NCBI GenBank assembly: GCA_038373865.1
Contig: JAXGGA010001033.1
Span: 108,739 to 172,738 of the forward strand
DNA from: Uloborus plumipes
Lineage: Eukaryota > Arthropoda > Arachnida > Araneae > Uloboridae
Direction of reading: 5' to 3'
DNA length: 64,000 bases
Below are positions 1-10,302 of this stretch, in pieces. The notes below the pieces were generated by a model. The model saw only the letters and a program-made list of their open reading frames with translations, was not told the origin of the DNA and did not search any database. Numbering within the stretch: position 1 is the first letter of the stretch; each line of letters starts with the position of its first letter. The position numbers and the translations under genes are program-made.

Positions 1-1313
1 TTCCGGTAAGTGTAATTTGTTGCATACCTTACCCCCCCTATTTACCCTCTGTACAACGTCCAAATATTAAAACAACTCTATTTTATAAGACAACGTTCTA
101 GTTGGAGCTATTTTTAAATTTATGTAGATGGAATGCCAAGCTAATTATTCAGTGATTTGCAATTCAACTTTAGAAATAATCATTGTTTTGAGAGATAATG
201 AGTTAATTAATGCTGTGAAATAACTCGGTTTTATAATCCACGAAAATTATTCCTCCAGATAAGTAAAAAAAATGTGTTTTTCTATTTGGTGTATCATGCC
301 AAAGTAGTTGTGATTTTATTTCTGTAAATATCCTTTTCAAATTATAATCGATAAGGCATTAATTAAGTATACCTACGTTTCAAACCGAATACTACATGAA
401 TTATGTAAAAGCTGTCACTGCGAGCAACAGACTTATCAAGGGGAAAAATGCAAAGCTAATTCATTGCGTTGCCATTTTTACAAACATAATTCTATAAACG
501 AAAGTATGAAGTGTTTAGCTCATTTATTTCAAAATGCAAATTGAAAAGAAGCATAAAAATCGATTTTCTAACGGCAAAACTCATTTAATAAGAATACTTG
601 AATGAACTTAAAATTAAAGAAGAGTTTTGTTCAAACTTTTAATTTAAGAAGCAGAAAAATGTTCGATTGTTGATACGTACTTAGAGATTCTGTAATGAAG
701 TAAAGGAAACTTTTAAGGAATTGAAAGAATTTATTTTCAAAACTGAAATTATTTTCGTTATTGTGATTTAAGAGTGCTTGAAGAATAAAATTCGTTTTAT
801 GTTTCGAGTAATTAAAATTGTAAATTGGATCTGAAGTATTACGAAGATGTAAAAGAGATTTGTCACAAATTTTCAGTTTTAAACAAGCAAGAATTTATCA
901 ACCAATATTAATTTTCAACGAAGCAGATTTTTTGAATGGCTATCCTTTTATCTTACGGGACAAATGAAGGATGAATGACTTCAATGAAGAATCCCGCATA
1001 GATAACTACTCCTTTTAAAGTTTATATTCAGTAGACTCTTATCGCCAAAGTTAAAACTTACTCCTTGCAGTTAATTTTACTCCGTTTTGATAGTGTTGAA
1101 GTAACATTTATTTAAGGTATAAATTTTAAACTAATTTTTGCAGCAATTTTTCGTAATGTGTCTTATGTTATCTGTTCCAACTCTGTCACTAAAATTTCGC
1201 AATAGGAAAAACTTTTAGATTATATGTACTTTTTATTTTTTTACATATTCTTTTGCAACGAAAGATCCATTTGTATTGCTCAATGTCGCATTAATTCATT
1301 TATCTTGTGTTTA
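1..1313. other. AT-rich non-coding sequence
   Basis: No ORF over 60 codons, no clear terminal repeats and no tRNA-like boxes were seen. Probably intronic sequence of the Hs3st gene. Confidence 0.5.
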
Positions 1314-1460
1314 ATCTACTTATATTAAAAATTGAGTATCTTTCTAACTATCTTTCTATCTTTCTTTCTATCTTTCTTTCTATCTTTCTATGTCACGCTT
1401 CTTTCTCCTGAACGCCAATGAACTGAAAGTCGAACCAGGTACCGATAGATAGGTAATTTT
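1314..1460 (+). mobile_element. Helitron 5'-end fragment with TATC/TTTC microsatellite
   Basis: Begins TCTACTTATATTAAAAA after an A, like the 5' end of the Helitron copy at 1744, and then runs into about 60 bp of imperfect TTTC/TATC repeats. Helitrons start with TC inserted between A and T. The 3' hairpin end is missing, so this is a 5' fragment. Confidence 0.55.
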
Positions 1461-1743
1461 TCGGGCTTTATTAGTTTCAATCTATATCATTATACGATTT
1501 TAATTAGCGAAGATATTAATTAATAAGTAGTCAAATTTATAGCGATTAAGCCTAATAAATGATTAAATATGAAATTCATTCTTGCAAACCGTCGTTGCTA
1601 TGAAACAGTGTAACAATGATAATGAGAATTTTGAATGAAGGCTTAACTAAATCAAACACGAAACTCATAAGCGGGCCACTTACGTAGAATTTTTATCGCT
1701 AGCTACTTGTAATATTTTGAAACATTCATTTGTTGAAAAGCCA
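1461..1743. other. AT-rich non-coding sequence
   Basis: Nothing recognisable between two Helitron-derived segments. Confidence 0.4.
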
Positions 1744-1995
1744 TCTACTTATATTAAAAACTGAGTGTCTATGTCTGCTTTTTTTCTTTGAGCGAGCTGA
1801 ACTTACTGAAACTCTCCTCACCATCTTGAAAGCGCGAAGCATCTCAATAATTCGAATGATTTTTTATATAGGAAAAAAGTAAAGGCGTGAAGCGCCTATT
1901 AGCGAGCCGCCTTGGCGGGGAGTACTTTCTTGAAATTTTTCTCACTACTTTAAAGGCACGAAGTGCCCGTGCAACGCCGGGCCACGTGTGTGGTA
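1744..1995 (+). mobile_element. Short non-autonomous Helitron, plus orientation
   Basis: The 5' end is TCTACTTATATTAAAAACTG preceded by A. The interior has a GCCGCCTTGGCGG-type hairpin also found in the copies at 38219 and 41974. The 3' end carries the hairpin GCCCGTGCAACGCCGGGC (stem GCCCG/CGGGC) followed by CACG. The expected CTAG terminus is degraded. Orientation is opposite to the larger copies. No coding capacity. Confidence 0.72.
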
Positions 1996-2329
1996 TGTCT
2001 TGAAATCGAATGAACATTAAATTATATCAAATAATATAACTTCAGAATGAGGTAAAAGTTAGAGAGGGGAGACGTTATGCATCAACATGCCGCAGGAAGC
2101 TAATCTAGCTGCCCTGGCAGCTAGTAGGGAAATAAGTTTTGAATATTTAACTAAAACTCCAGACAGGTAAAGTGTGTGCAGTATGGAAACTTCTGTAGAA
2201 ATTTTAAAAATTTGTATCCTTTCTACTTTATTCTTTACTTAATATATAGAAGAAAGTATTTTTGATTTTCGATGAATTTGTTTATTCTGAGGTGTGATGA
2301 GTTCCTTTTAACCATTTTTGGAAAATGTG
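1996..2329. other. Unannotated AT-rich sequence
   Basis: No gene or element boundary identified. Confidence 0.4.
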
Positions 2330-2990
2330 TATGTGTCTGTGATTTTTTAGAGTATTCTAGCGAAAAGACTATTGCATAAAATCAAACGAAATTTAGTACA
2401 AATATTTACCTCCGTGTAAATTGATAGTCACTATAATTTGGCCTCCAATTTCTGCACGGGGGTAGAACGATCGAACGTTTTATCTGCTTTGGGTGATTTC
2501 TATATCTTAGGAAGTAACAAGCTGAATCAAGCAAAACTTAGTTCATAGATGAATCCTGTAGGGTAAAGGTGCTGAATTGATTTTGGTGTCAATATCGTAA
2601 AGGAGAGAATTAAGCTATAGAATGTTTTTTTTTCTCTATAATTGTGCTGCTATTTCTCAAGAAGTAATTTAAGGAGTCAAAAAAAGTTAATTGAGCGGTA
2701 ACATTAAAGAAGGGCAAAAGGTAACAGCCTGAATAAAAAAAACTTGGTCCATAAGTAGACCCTATAGGGTATAGGGGCTAAATCAATTTTGAAGTCAATC
2801 ATCTCAAAGGGTGATTGAGCAATCGAACTTTTTACTTTTCCCTCTCTTTTCCCTGATTTTTCTTTACTTGTCACTACTATATCTCAAGAATCAATTCACG
2901 GAATCAAAAAAAAAAGTTAATCAACAATAGAAAATACAAGAACTGATTCAAGTTTGACACCAGTATCTTTAAGGAGGGAAGTGTACTCGA
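2330..2990 (+). repeat. Dispersed repeat family A, copy 1, internally reiterated
   Basis: Shares blocks with 25900-26290, including AAATCGAACGAAATTTG-like, GAGCAATCGAACGTTTT and ATCTCAAGAAGTAAT words and a TAGACCCTATAGGG stretch, all in the same order and on the same strand. Within this copy the block recurs twice (about 2510-2690 and 2715-2925). The family is not recognised and no coding capacity was seen. Confidence 0.6.
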
Positions 2991-3572
2991 ACGTTCTTTC
3001 TTTCTCATTGCGACTGATATTTTACTTAATACTCAAAAGTCCTTTACCTCCTTACTCCTGTGTAGAATATAAAAGGAAAGGTGAGAAGGAAACGGGTTTT
3101 TCGCAGATTTTGAAAATTAGAAGCAGATCTGAATCTTTCGCAAATATGACATTCATTCGGCTTAAAACTCAACACTTTTGCAAGAAAACGTTCATGTGAC
3201 TAAGAAAGTATGTGCATCACAGAATTATGTGCTTTTAAAAATACCGCAATAAAAGTGTAGTAACTTTTCAGCTTTCTATTAAATTTCTTCTTTAACTTGA
3301 AGATAACTGCAGAAAATCTGCAAAATGACTCCATGATGGGAATTTTAAAAATTGCGACAACCCTATGATAGGAGCACTTTGCTTAGTTATTACCATCGAG
3401 TTAGTAATATTTTTATTTACATTTTTATACATAACACATTAAGAAACTCGATGAGGATAGATACACCTAAGTCAGATCATGAACTATGAGGAGGGGATAA
3501 GGTAAAGCGTGAGCACTTGTAAGAAATGGGTGAATGGACAAAAATGTTTTAAAATAGTGTGACATCATTTTT
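2991..3572. other. Non-coding sequence with chance ORFs
   Basis: Two short open frames are present, with no recognisable protein motif. No repeats detected. Confidence 0.4.
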
Positions 3573-3573
3573 A

Positions 3574-4230
3574 CTGCCGTGCTAAGTGCAAAATGGTATC
3601 TGCAGTCGAACTCGAACTGAGATATCCCTAGCAGCATCACCTCATCGGCCGATGATTGGCCATTCATCGAAACCCGATGAAACTCTCATCGGCCGATGAT
3701 CCAATATGTCTCATCGGCTAAACAGAATCCGATCAGCAAAATCCGATTAGTTTTGCTCGAAATACGATGAGATTTGGAGCAATTTACGAGCAGAACAGTC
3801 CCGTGCCGATGAATTTCATCGGGAGACTTGGTCGGAAGGATATCGTTTTCCGATGGAATATAGCTCGGCTTATTTTTCATCGGGAAAGTTGATCGGAAGG
3901 ATATCGCTTTCCGATGAAAAGTAACTCATCGAAAACCGTGCTCGGATACTGATTGGAACGATGTCATCGTGCGTTACGGGATCAGTTTACGAGGAGTTCG
4001 ATGATCGGCCGAGCAAAATCCAATGAGTTGATGCTACTTGGGATTACTCTTTAAAGTTTTGCGCCACCATGTATTTGATTCAGATGAAACTTTTTCAGAT
4101 TTTTTTTAAAAATTTTTCCTGTTCTCACATGACTATATAGTTTTGTATTAAGGTAAAAACGTCACAAAGAACCCCCTGGTGGCTCTAACTCAATTTTGTT
4201 AAAAAGTGTAGGTACGACTTAACACGGCAG
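3574..4230. mobile_element. TA-flanked MITE (Tc1/mariner-type target), carrying a nested MITE
   Basis: Left end CTGCCGTGCTAAGTGC and the reverse complement of the right end CTGCCGTGTTAAGTCG form a TIR, flanked by TA on both sides (3572-3573 and 4231-4232). A truncated copy at 5602 lacks the middle 420 bp. That middle part is therefore a later insertion. No transposase ORF. Confidence 0.78.
3624..4044. mobile_element. Nested MITE rich in CATCGG/CGATGA words
   Basis: The left terminus ATCCCTAGCAGCATCACC and the reverse complement of the right terminus ATCCCAAGTAGCATCAAC form a TIR of about 25 bp. The interior is unusually dense in short words of the form CTCATCGG, CCGATGA and TCGGAAGGATATCG in both orientations, some paired as TCATCGGCCGATGA palindromes. 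The sister copy of the host MITE (5602) runs from GAACTGAGAT straight to TTTAAAG and so preserves an approximate empty site. TSD not resolved. Confidence 0.7.
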
Positions 4231-4232
4231 TA

Positions 4233-4439
4233 TAGGCAAACTCTACGTGAAAAATGCTTTTAAAAATTTTGACCTCTTTTTGCATATTTTAATTTGTTAC
4301 AAATCCCCTGAACCGAGAGGCCTGCATCGCCACTATTCTAATCAGCCACTGGAAGCGAAGATCAGAAGGATGGGGGGAGGAAGACAGAAAAGTCATTGTT
4401 CATTATTAGTGTACTTCGCATTATCGCGATATCACAGAT
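4233..4439. other. Unassigned AT-rich sequence
   Basis: A 106-codon open frame begins here and runs into the duplicated block. It has no recognisable motif and its C-terminal part lies in repeat DNA, so it is not called a gene. Confidence 0.4.
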
Positions 4440-4890
4440 TTCGTCCATTAATAAAATTGTTAAAGATGCGTTTCCAATCGATGTCGGACCCTCAGATAGT
4501 TAACACATCAAACGGAAAGAGTGGTGATTTATTGTGCGATTATGTAAACAAGCTTTGCCGAGTTTGACAACGGAGAAAGGCTAAGGTCAATGGGAAGGGG
4601 GACAATGTTTGACCGTATGGGCATTATTCGCTGCAAGGCTAATGGGTGGCATTGCACAAACGAAAATTGTCATATATCATTTGCAAACATTGCTCTGACA
4701 CTTGCTGGGTCTAATGGATAAGACCGAAAAGTTGCAGGTTAAGTCTTAATCGAATAAATTGAGTTGTACTGGAAGAGTATAATAATAACTGTCATCGTAA
4801 GTGATGATTTATGTCCGATAATCAATATGCTAGGTAATATATTTAAGCATGTTATTTCATTTTTTTCATTTCTAAAGCACAATTTTGGAG
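4440..4890 (+). repeat. Segmental duplication, copy A
   Basis: Matches 5406-6230 in order: AAGATGCGTTTCCAATCGATG, GATAGTTAACACATC, GTAAACAAGCTT, GGAGAAAGGCTAAGG, CAAGGCTAATG, ATTGCTCTGACACTTGCTGG and GACCGAAAAGTTG. Copy A keeps the uninterrupted hAT target (GCTGGGTCTAATGG) that is filled in copy B. Confidence 0.82.
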
Positions 4891-5405
4891 GAATTCTAAA
4901 GAAAATTTAATTTGCATGCAAAAAAAAAAAAAAACAACCATTTACTATTTGTTAATTTATGTCTTCATGGCAAAAATAAAAATTTCAAAACTATTTCTTT
5001 AAGAAAACTAAATAAATACATAAAAAACACTCACAAATCCATATACGTAAATAAAATCATTTTAATTTGCCATCAGATTACAAAAACAGTCGGCGTTCAG
5101 TGCAAAACAATGCATAGAACTCACAAGTTTCGGATTTAAAGTAACATACTATCACAATTCGTTTATTAATTCTTCTTTCATAGAAAAAAATAGATTATTC
5201 TGTTTTAATAACCTCATATTTTAACCATTATGGAACTGTTTCCCAATAATGTAGTGCATTTTTATGTCATTTTGATGAAATTAATTAAGGTTTAGTGATT
5301 AGTTAGTTTAAAATGTAAGGAAATATATTTTACCACGAAGTAAATTAGTATGTAATATCGCTCTACCTTAAAGTAGATTAATTGGTTTTAAGGTCTTTTT
5401 AAAAA
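4891..5405. other. AT-rich spacer between duplicated blocks
   Basis: Poly-A tract near 4919 and otherwise simple AT-rich DNA. A 75-codon Lys/Asn-rich open frame reflects base composition. Confidence 0.45.
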
Positions 5406-5601
5406 CATAAATAAAGTTGTTAAAGAAGCGTTTCAAATGGATGTCGGACCTGCAGATAGTTAACACATCCAACTGGTGATTTGTAGTATAATTATGTAAA
5501 CAAGCTTGGCGAGTTTAAAAGCGGAGAAAGGCTAAGGTAAATTGCGGTACCTAAGGGGTCAATGTTTGACCAAATGGACACTGTTCACTGCAAGGCTAAT
5601 T

Positions 5602-5770
5602 CTGCCGTACTAAGCACAAAAGTGGTGTCTGCAGTCGAACTCCAACTGAGATAAAACTGTTTAAAGCTTAGCTCCATCATATATTTGATTTTGATGAAAC
5701 TTTTTCAGAATTTTTTTAAAAATATTTTCCCGTTATCAAATGACCATATAATTTTGTATTTTTAAGACTA
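5602..5770 (+). mobile_element. Truncated copy of the 3574 MITE
   Basis: Starts CTGCCGTACTAAGCAC, then shares GTCTGCAGTCGAACT and GATGAAACTTTTTCAGA with the copy at 3574, but lacks the CATCGG-rich nested element and the right TIR. Right boundary approximate. Confidence 0.65.
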
Positions 5771-5919
5771 TTTTATTTGTTTATTACTGAAGCACAATTC
5801 TGGAGGAACCCTAAAGAAAATCTGATGCACATGCTTGTAATTAAAAATTACTAAAAGATTAAAAAAAGAAGTTTTATTTTCTTATCATTCGCAAGCATTG
5901 CTCTGACACTTGCTGGGGT

Positions 5920-6087
5920 CAGGGCCGTCATTTCGAGTTTTTCCGGGGGGGGGGGGCAAAAGGTCCAAACAGAACGCAATTTCGTAGGAAAATATAAACT
6001 ACGCCCACTTATGCGTAAATACAATGATTTTTCAAAGTCAGGGGGGGCAATTGACCTCCCCCCCTGACCCCCTAAATGACGGGCCTG
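5920..6087. mobile_element. hAT-type MITE with 8-bp TSD
   Basis: TIRs CAGGGCCGTCATTT (left) and CAGGCCCGTCATTT (right, reverse complement). An exact 8-bp duplication GCTGGGGT lies at 5912-5919 and 6088-6095. Length 168 bp. An internal G-run (5946-5957) and C-run (about 6056-6064) give it strong fold-back potential. The empty site is seen at about 4705 in copy A. Confidence 0.88.
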
Positions 6088-6230
6088 GCTGGGGTCTAAT
6101 GGACGAGACCGAAAAGTTGGATCTTAAATATTGAGTTGGAATAAGAGATGTGTAATATGTTATTGTAAGTGATGATTTTATACCCGATTATTAATATGTA
6201 AGGCAATAGTTTTAAGCCTACTACTTTACT

Positions 6231-6497
6231 TCTGATGCACAATGTTCTAGGCATTTTGAATATGAAACCTTAAGATTGTGTAAAAATGATTTTTTTTTTC
6301 ACAGAGTAGTAAGAGTATTTTAAAACATGTTTCGGGACGGCATTCGTTTTGCCCTCGTGACCCAGTTATCAAAATGTATGAGGTCGTAAATTTTTTAAGA
6401 GAAGTTGCCAAATGAACAAGTTTCAAAAAGTAAATGGTCTATATCTTGTAACATCATTGGTAGATAAACGTTCTACACATGCTGACAATGAAATAGC
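6231..6497. other. Unassigned AT-rich sequence
   Basis: Nothing recognisable. Confidence 0.4.
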
Positions 6498-6985
6498 GTG
6501 ATTAATTTCTAGCCAAGTCTTTAAATTTGGCGCTTTTCGAAAAATTTCGTAAGATCTTAACTTTTAATAGCGGGCGAACGAGAACAAAATATTTTAGGTT
6601 AAAAATACATCTTGAGAAGCTTTTTTGATTAATATCCATTTTATCTTTTTCAATTAATACATTAGTTGAGTGATTACCTGGTAAGCAACCCATTAACTCT
6701 AAAAATATTATTTTTTTTTACCACAAAGCATTACAGAAAATTTCACAGACTGAATTGAATGTTGGCTTTTTGTTTCAGGTATAATATCATGATCAATTGG
6801 CTCTTTTCTAAATTTGACTCTTTTCGTAAAGTTTCCTAAGATTGTAAGACCTTCTATCTCGATAATGGGCGGACGAAGGCACATATTTTTACTTCAGAAA
6901 TATGTCTCGATATGCTCTTTCTATTAGTATCCACTTTAACATCTTTCATTATTAATCGTATGGTTAACTACCAAGGAATATTTTA
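6498..6985 (+). repeat. Diverged direct duplication of about 210 bp
   Basis: Segments 6498-6710 and 6778-6985 align in order: CTTTTCGTAAAGTTTC-like, TAATRGGCGRACGA, TTRATATCCAYTTTA and GTTAACTACCAAGGAA-like words. No ORF. Identity is modest, so the duplication is old. Confidence 0.5.
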
Positions 6986-8186
6986 TGTGCATAGAGTGCA
7001 ATTAGAAATTATGAAAAGATCATAAAATTGAAATAACACTGGAAAAAAATATCCGGAGCGCTTCCGGGAAATAGTGGGCATCTAATGTGACTAATTTCTG
7101 CCAGAAACCATCTAGCAAAAATAGGAAAGTCTTCCGCTGAAACGATGAGAAAAAAAAACGATGAGAAACAGTGCTATTTTGATGTTTGTTATGATCTTGG
7201 GGCTACCCATTTATTTCCTCCCTTCAAAATTAAAGATTGGCGCTGGGGTAGGAGGTGAAATGAATCATAAAGTTAAATTTCAGATATTGTATCGAAGTAC
7301 ACTTTGAAGTTCGGATCGAAAAAGAAATACTTCGTCTGAAAAACAATATATATACCTAGGATGAAAATAATCCTCAATTTTCCCAGGCTAGACATCATAT
7401 TAGTATTGTGTGAATGGTATATTTGGGTGGGGAGAGGGATACTTCGTCTAGTTATAAGGAAACCCATTTACCAACTTTAAATAAGTTTACTATTCCTTTT
7501 GTATCAAAGAGTTTTTTTTTCAACGTTTTGAACAGTTTTGAATTAAAAAAAAGTGGTTGTGCGGGGGTGAGGAAGGGGGGGGGGTGAACCTGACAAATTT
7601 ATAAGCTCATGCCAGCTCACTTTAAACATATTCATGTTTGTTAACTACTTTTTAGACCATCACAAGCAAGAGAACTTTGTACTTAAATAAATAGAATCTA
7701 AAAAATATCCTTTTTTTCCTATACAGTTTTATTCAAAAATTCAAAAAAATATGATCCCAATGAGATCCCAATCTAAAAATTTGTACGAACATAGATAAAA
7801 TACTCAAGAATTTTTGAGAATTTTTTCAAAAAAATTCATTATATGTTTTTCGAGAAATTAAAACTTGAAATTTAAATTTCATTTTTTGAAAAACAAAATT
7901 TTTATCAAATTAGTCATGTTGCATATAAGATTAAGCGGCCACTAACGTACTTTAAAATGCCATTTACCAAATTGTTCTATCTATTTTGGGTGCCGAGTTA
8001 TGGTCCCTTTTATGTTCCCTTATCCATGGAAAAACGAGGGTTTTTCCAAAGTTCAAAGTCTCATAAATGAAAAAATAATAGAGATAAAATCCAAAAATTG
8101 AGACTTTTGATTACATCAAGGGGTACAATTGATGCGCCAAATGTGAAAGAAATACAAAAATGTAAGGTAAAAATTTTCTCAGATTT
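6986..8186. other. Unassigned AT-rich sequence
   Basis: G-rich tract near 7565-7585. Contains short chance ORFs only. The last part may belong to the repeat whose terminus is at 8187-8211. Confidence 0.4.
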
Positions 8187-8211
8187 TGGATCACTTGACG
8201 TGGAATGATCC
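8187..8211. mobile_element. Solitary terminus related to the 10.3-kb fold-back
   Basis: Reverse complement reads GGATCATTCCACGTCAAGTG, close to the fold-back terminus GGTCATTCCATGTCAAGTGT at 10308. Body extends leftward an unknown distance. No partner arm found. Confidence 0.5.
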
Positions 8212-8620
8212 GAAACTGCATCTCACCTTCTTATATCCATAAGAAGTAAGAAGGTTCCGTAGTCAATCCGGAAGCGACATAAGTAAACCTAAAGCAAAAC
8301 ACCCAATAAAGCAGCTTAATACATTTTTGCACTGGAAGCTAAAATTGCTTCTCTCGATATGGAGAAACCTGCATTTTGGAAACGTGTGTTTCAGGAACCC
8401 TTATTGCAAAAATACTAGTTTTTTACAAGAAACTGGTAGAAACCCTAGAAATCTCGGAACGTATCCCGGGATCTGTGAAGTTTTGGAATTTTCTTATAAT
8501 GCAGGGGGTGAAAAGATGATGATGAGCCAAGATAACTTAGACGGACAAAATCAGGAACTGCAGAAAAAAACACACGGCGTGCAAGTGGTGTATCGGAAGT
8601 TCTTCATGAAAAAATGTATT

Positions 8621-8870
8621 TGAAGACTTGTTGTAGAAAACACTGTAAGTGCCAGGATGGTCAATTTTTATTTTCTTATGCCAAAACATTGTATGTTCCA
8701 ATGGGAATCCTGCTGAAAAAACTGAATCTGCCAATCTTTGTTCTGAAGTTTACAAAATAAATCCAAACATGGCACCACCAGTATGTGCCAGCGTAGCAAG
8801 TTTTAGTTTTTTGGCTTTTCTGATAATTTTAACTTTTGGCACTTACAGTGTTGTCTACAATAAGTCTTCA
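8621..8870. mobile_element. MITE with 34-bp TIRs
   Basis: Left arm 8621-8654 (starting TGAAGACTTGTTGTAGAAAA) and right arm 8837-8870 are inverted copies differing at about 2 of 34 positions. The 102-codon frame across it (8649-8957) is derived from the element and is not a gene. TSD not resolved. Confidence 0.7.
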
Positions 8871-8965
8871 TTTATTACACATAATGCACAGCCAGCTCGA
8901 TTATACCATCCCGAGACGTCGGTTATACACAATGAAATAAATCTGCATGCAATGTAAAACAGCTA

Positions 8966-9694
8966 AGTTATACCAAGGCTTCACTAGATAGCGTATTATA
9001 CAGGCTGTATCATTACTCAAAACATCAATAGTGAAGATTTTCCCGCTAGAGAGCGCTAAACAAGGACCACCCAAATGTTTGTTTACATTTATTAGCATAT
9101 TGTTTCTGCTGTAAAAAGCGATGTTTATCCTATCTTTAAGGGTCAAAAAATATTGATTTCGTTAACTGAAGTGGAGTCCAGAGTGAATTGATACCATACA
9201 ATCACGAAAAAAATAAACAAACCTACAATGTTGCGACGACCAACTGTATAATGGCGAACTGTGGACTGAATTTCAAAAAGTTCTATGGCAACCCGTTGGT
9301 AGTATTGGCTCGCTTACCGAATAGATTTCGCCATTTATCGCTCTGCGGTGCCAGTGTCGTTTCATCGTTTATTGATAATTAGAATCAATTAAAATGAACA
9401 ATAATTCGCTAACTAATTAAAATAAACCGTTAAAATGCAGAATAAACCAACAAATAAAACAAGCTATTAAATAACTTTAAAATATACTAAAATAGAATTG
9501 AATGCCAAATTGTAAAATGATCGCCAACAAATTAACTTTTAATTTTGTCTTTTATTATCTGATTTGTATATAATGTTAGTTACCATAAAATTCGATAGAT
9601 ATCGCTGGACAATGACCACCGTTTTTATCCCAAGGATTTTGATCAAATGAAATACCCTGTATAAAACACTATCTAGTGAAGACTTGGTTATACT
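8966..9694. mobile_element. Inverted-repeat element with 39-bp arms
   Basis: Left arm 8966-9004 and right arm 9656-9694 share CTTCACTAGATAG and TATACAGG as inverted copies. Interior about 650 bp, AT-rich, no transposase motif. Superfamily unknown and TSD not clear. Confidence 0.65.
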
Positions 9695-10017
9695 ATCCAG
9701 AGCCTGCAGATTCGTTCTTATTAGAACTCAACAGTCAGGAATAGTCAGTATCCAAACTAAAGGCAGAAAACATGTTACAGAAAGTAAGAGGGTCAAACAA
9801 TCTGGTATCTATCGCAAAATTAGCACACCAGTAAGAAGCCGCAGCAATGGCGAAATTACTTAAATATAAGAGTACTTTTTATGTGGTAAACCCTCAGTAT
9901 TGTTTTCAAAGCAATCAAATAAAGAAACTTTTTTCTCTTAAATAACTGCCCTTTATTCGGAATGTCCAATATTCAGAATGAATTATATGGCATCGTCTAT
10001 TGTTAAGGAAAAAAGGT
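9695..10017. other. Unassigned sequence
   Basis: No feature identified. Confidence 0.35.
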
Positions 10018-10074
10018 CCGCTATCTAGAGGTGTCTACTATTTGGGAGTGTCCGTTAAGGGATGTTTACGGTAG
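10018..10074. mobile_element. Fragment of a pogo/Tigger-like terminus
   Basis: Reverse complement contains CGTAAACATCCCTTAACGGA, CACTCCC and AGACACCTCTAGATAGCGGA, resembling the CAGTAAAACCTC...GCGGACACTCC termini known from pogo-like MITEs. Only one end is visible. Confidence 0.45.
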
Positions 10075-10302
10075 ATTTAAATGTTGTGCTCTGATAGGTA
10101 TAGAATAAAGCTCATTTTTATGTCTTAATCAGAGGAGCTATTTAATAACATTTGAAGTCAACGATTATCTGTGATTTTTTCTCCCCAAAAGAGTTCTACT
10201 GCAACTGATTTTCGAATTTTGTGCAAATGACTACGGTAACTAAAGCGAATTATAAACAGCATTAATACATGAAATATATAATGTTCAACAACTTCATTCA
10301 TC

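Larger units (their letters stand above)
5406..6230 (+). repeat. Segmental duplication, copy B, with two insertions
   Basis: Second copy of the 4440-4890 block, expanded by a MITE fragment (from 5602) and a hAT MITE (5920-6087). The flanks of both insertions match copy A, so the duplication predates them or occurred from an unfilled template. Confidence 0.8.

Noticed and set aside
1330..1390. TATC/TTTC repeat as an independent microsatellite locus
   Set aside because: It sits exactly behind a Helitron 5' end, so it is better explained as part of that element.
8649..8957. 102-codon ORF
   Set aside because: Starts inside a MITE TIR and crosses the whole element. No recognised domain.
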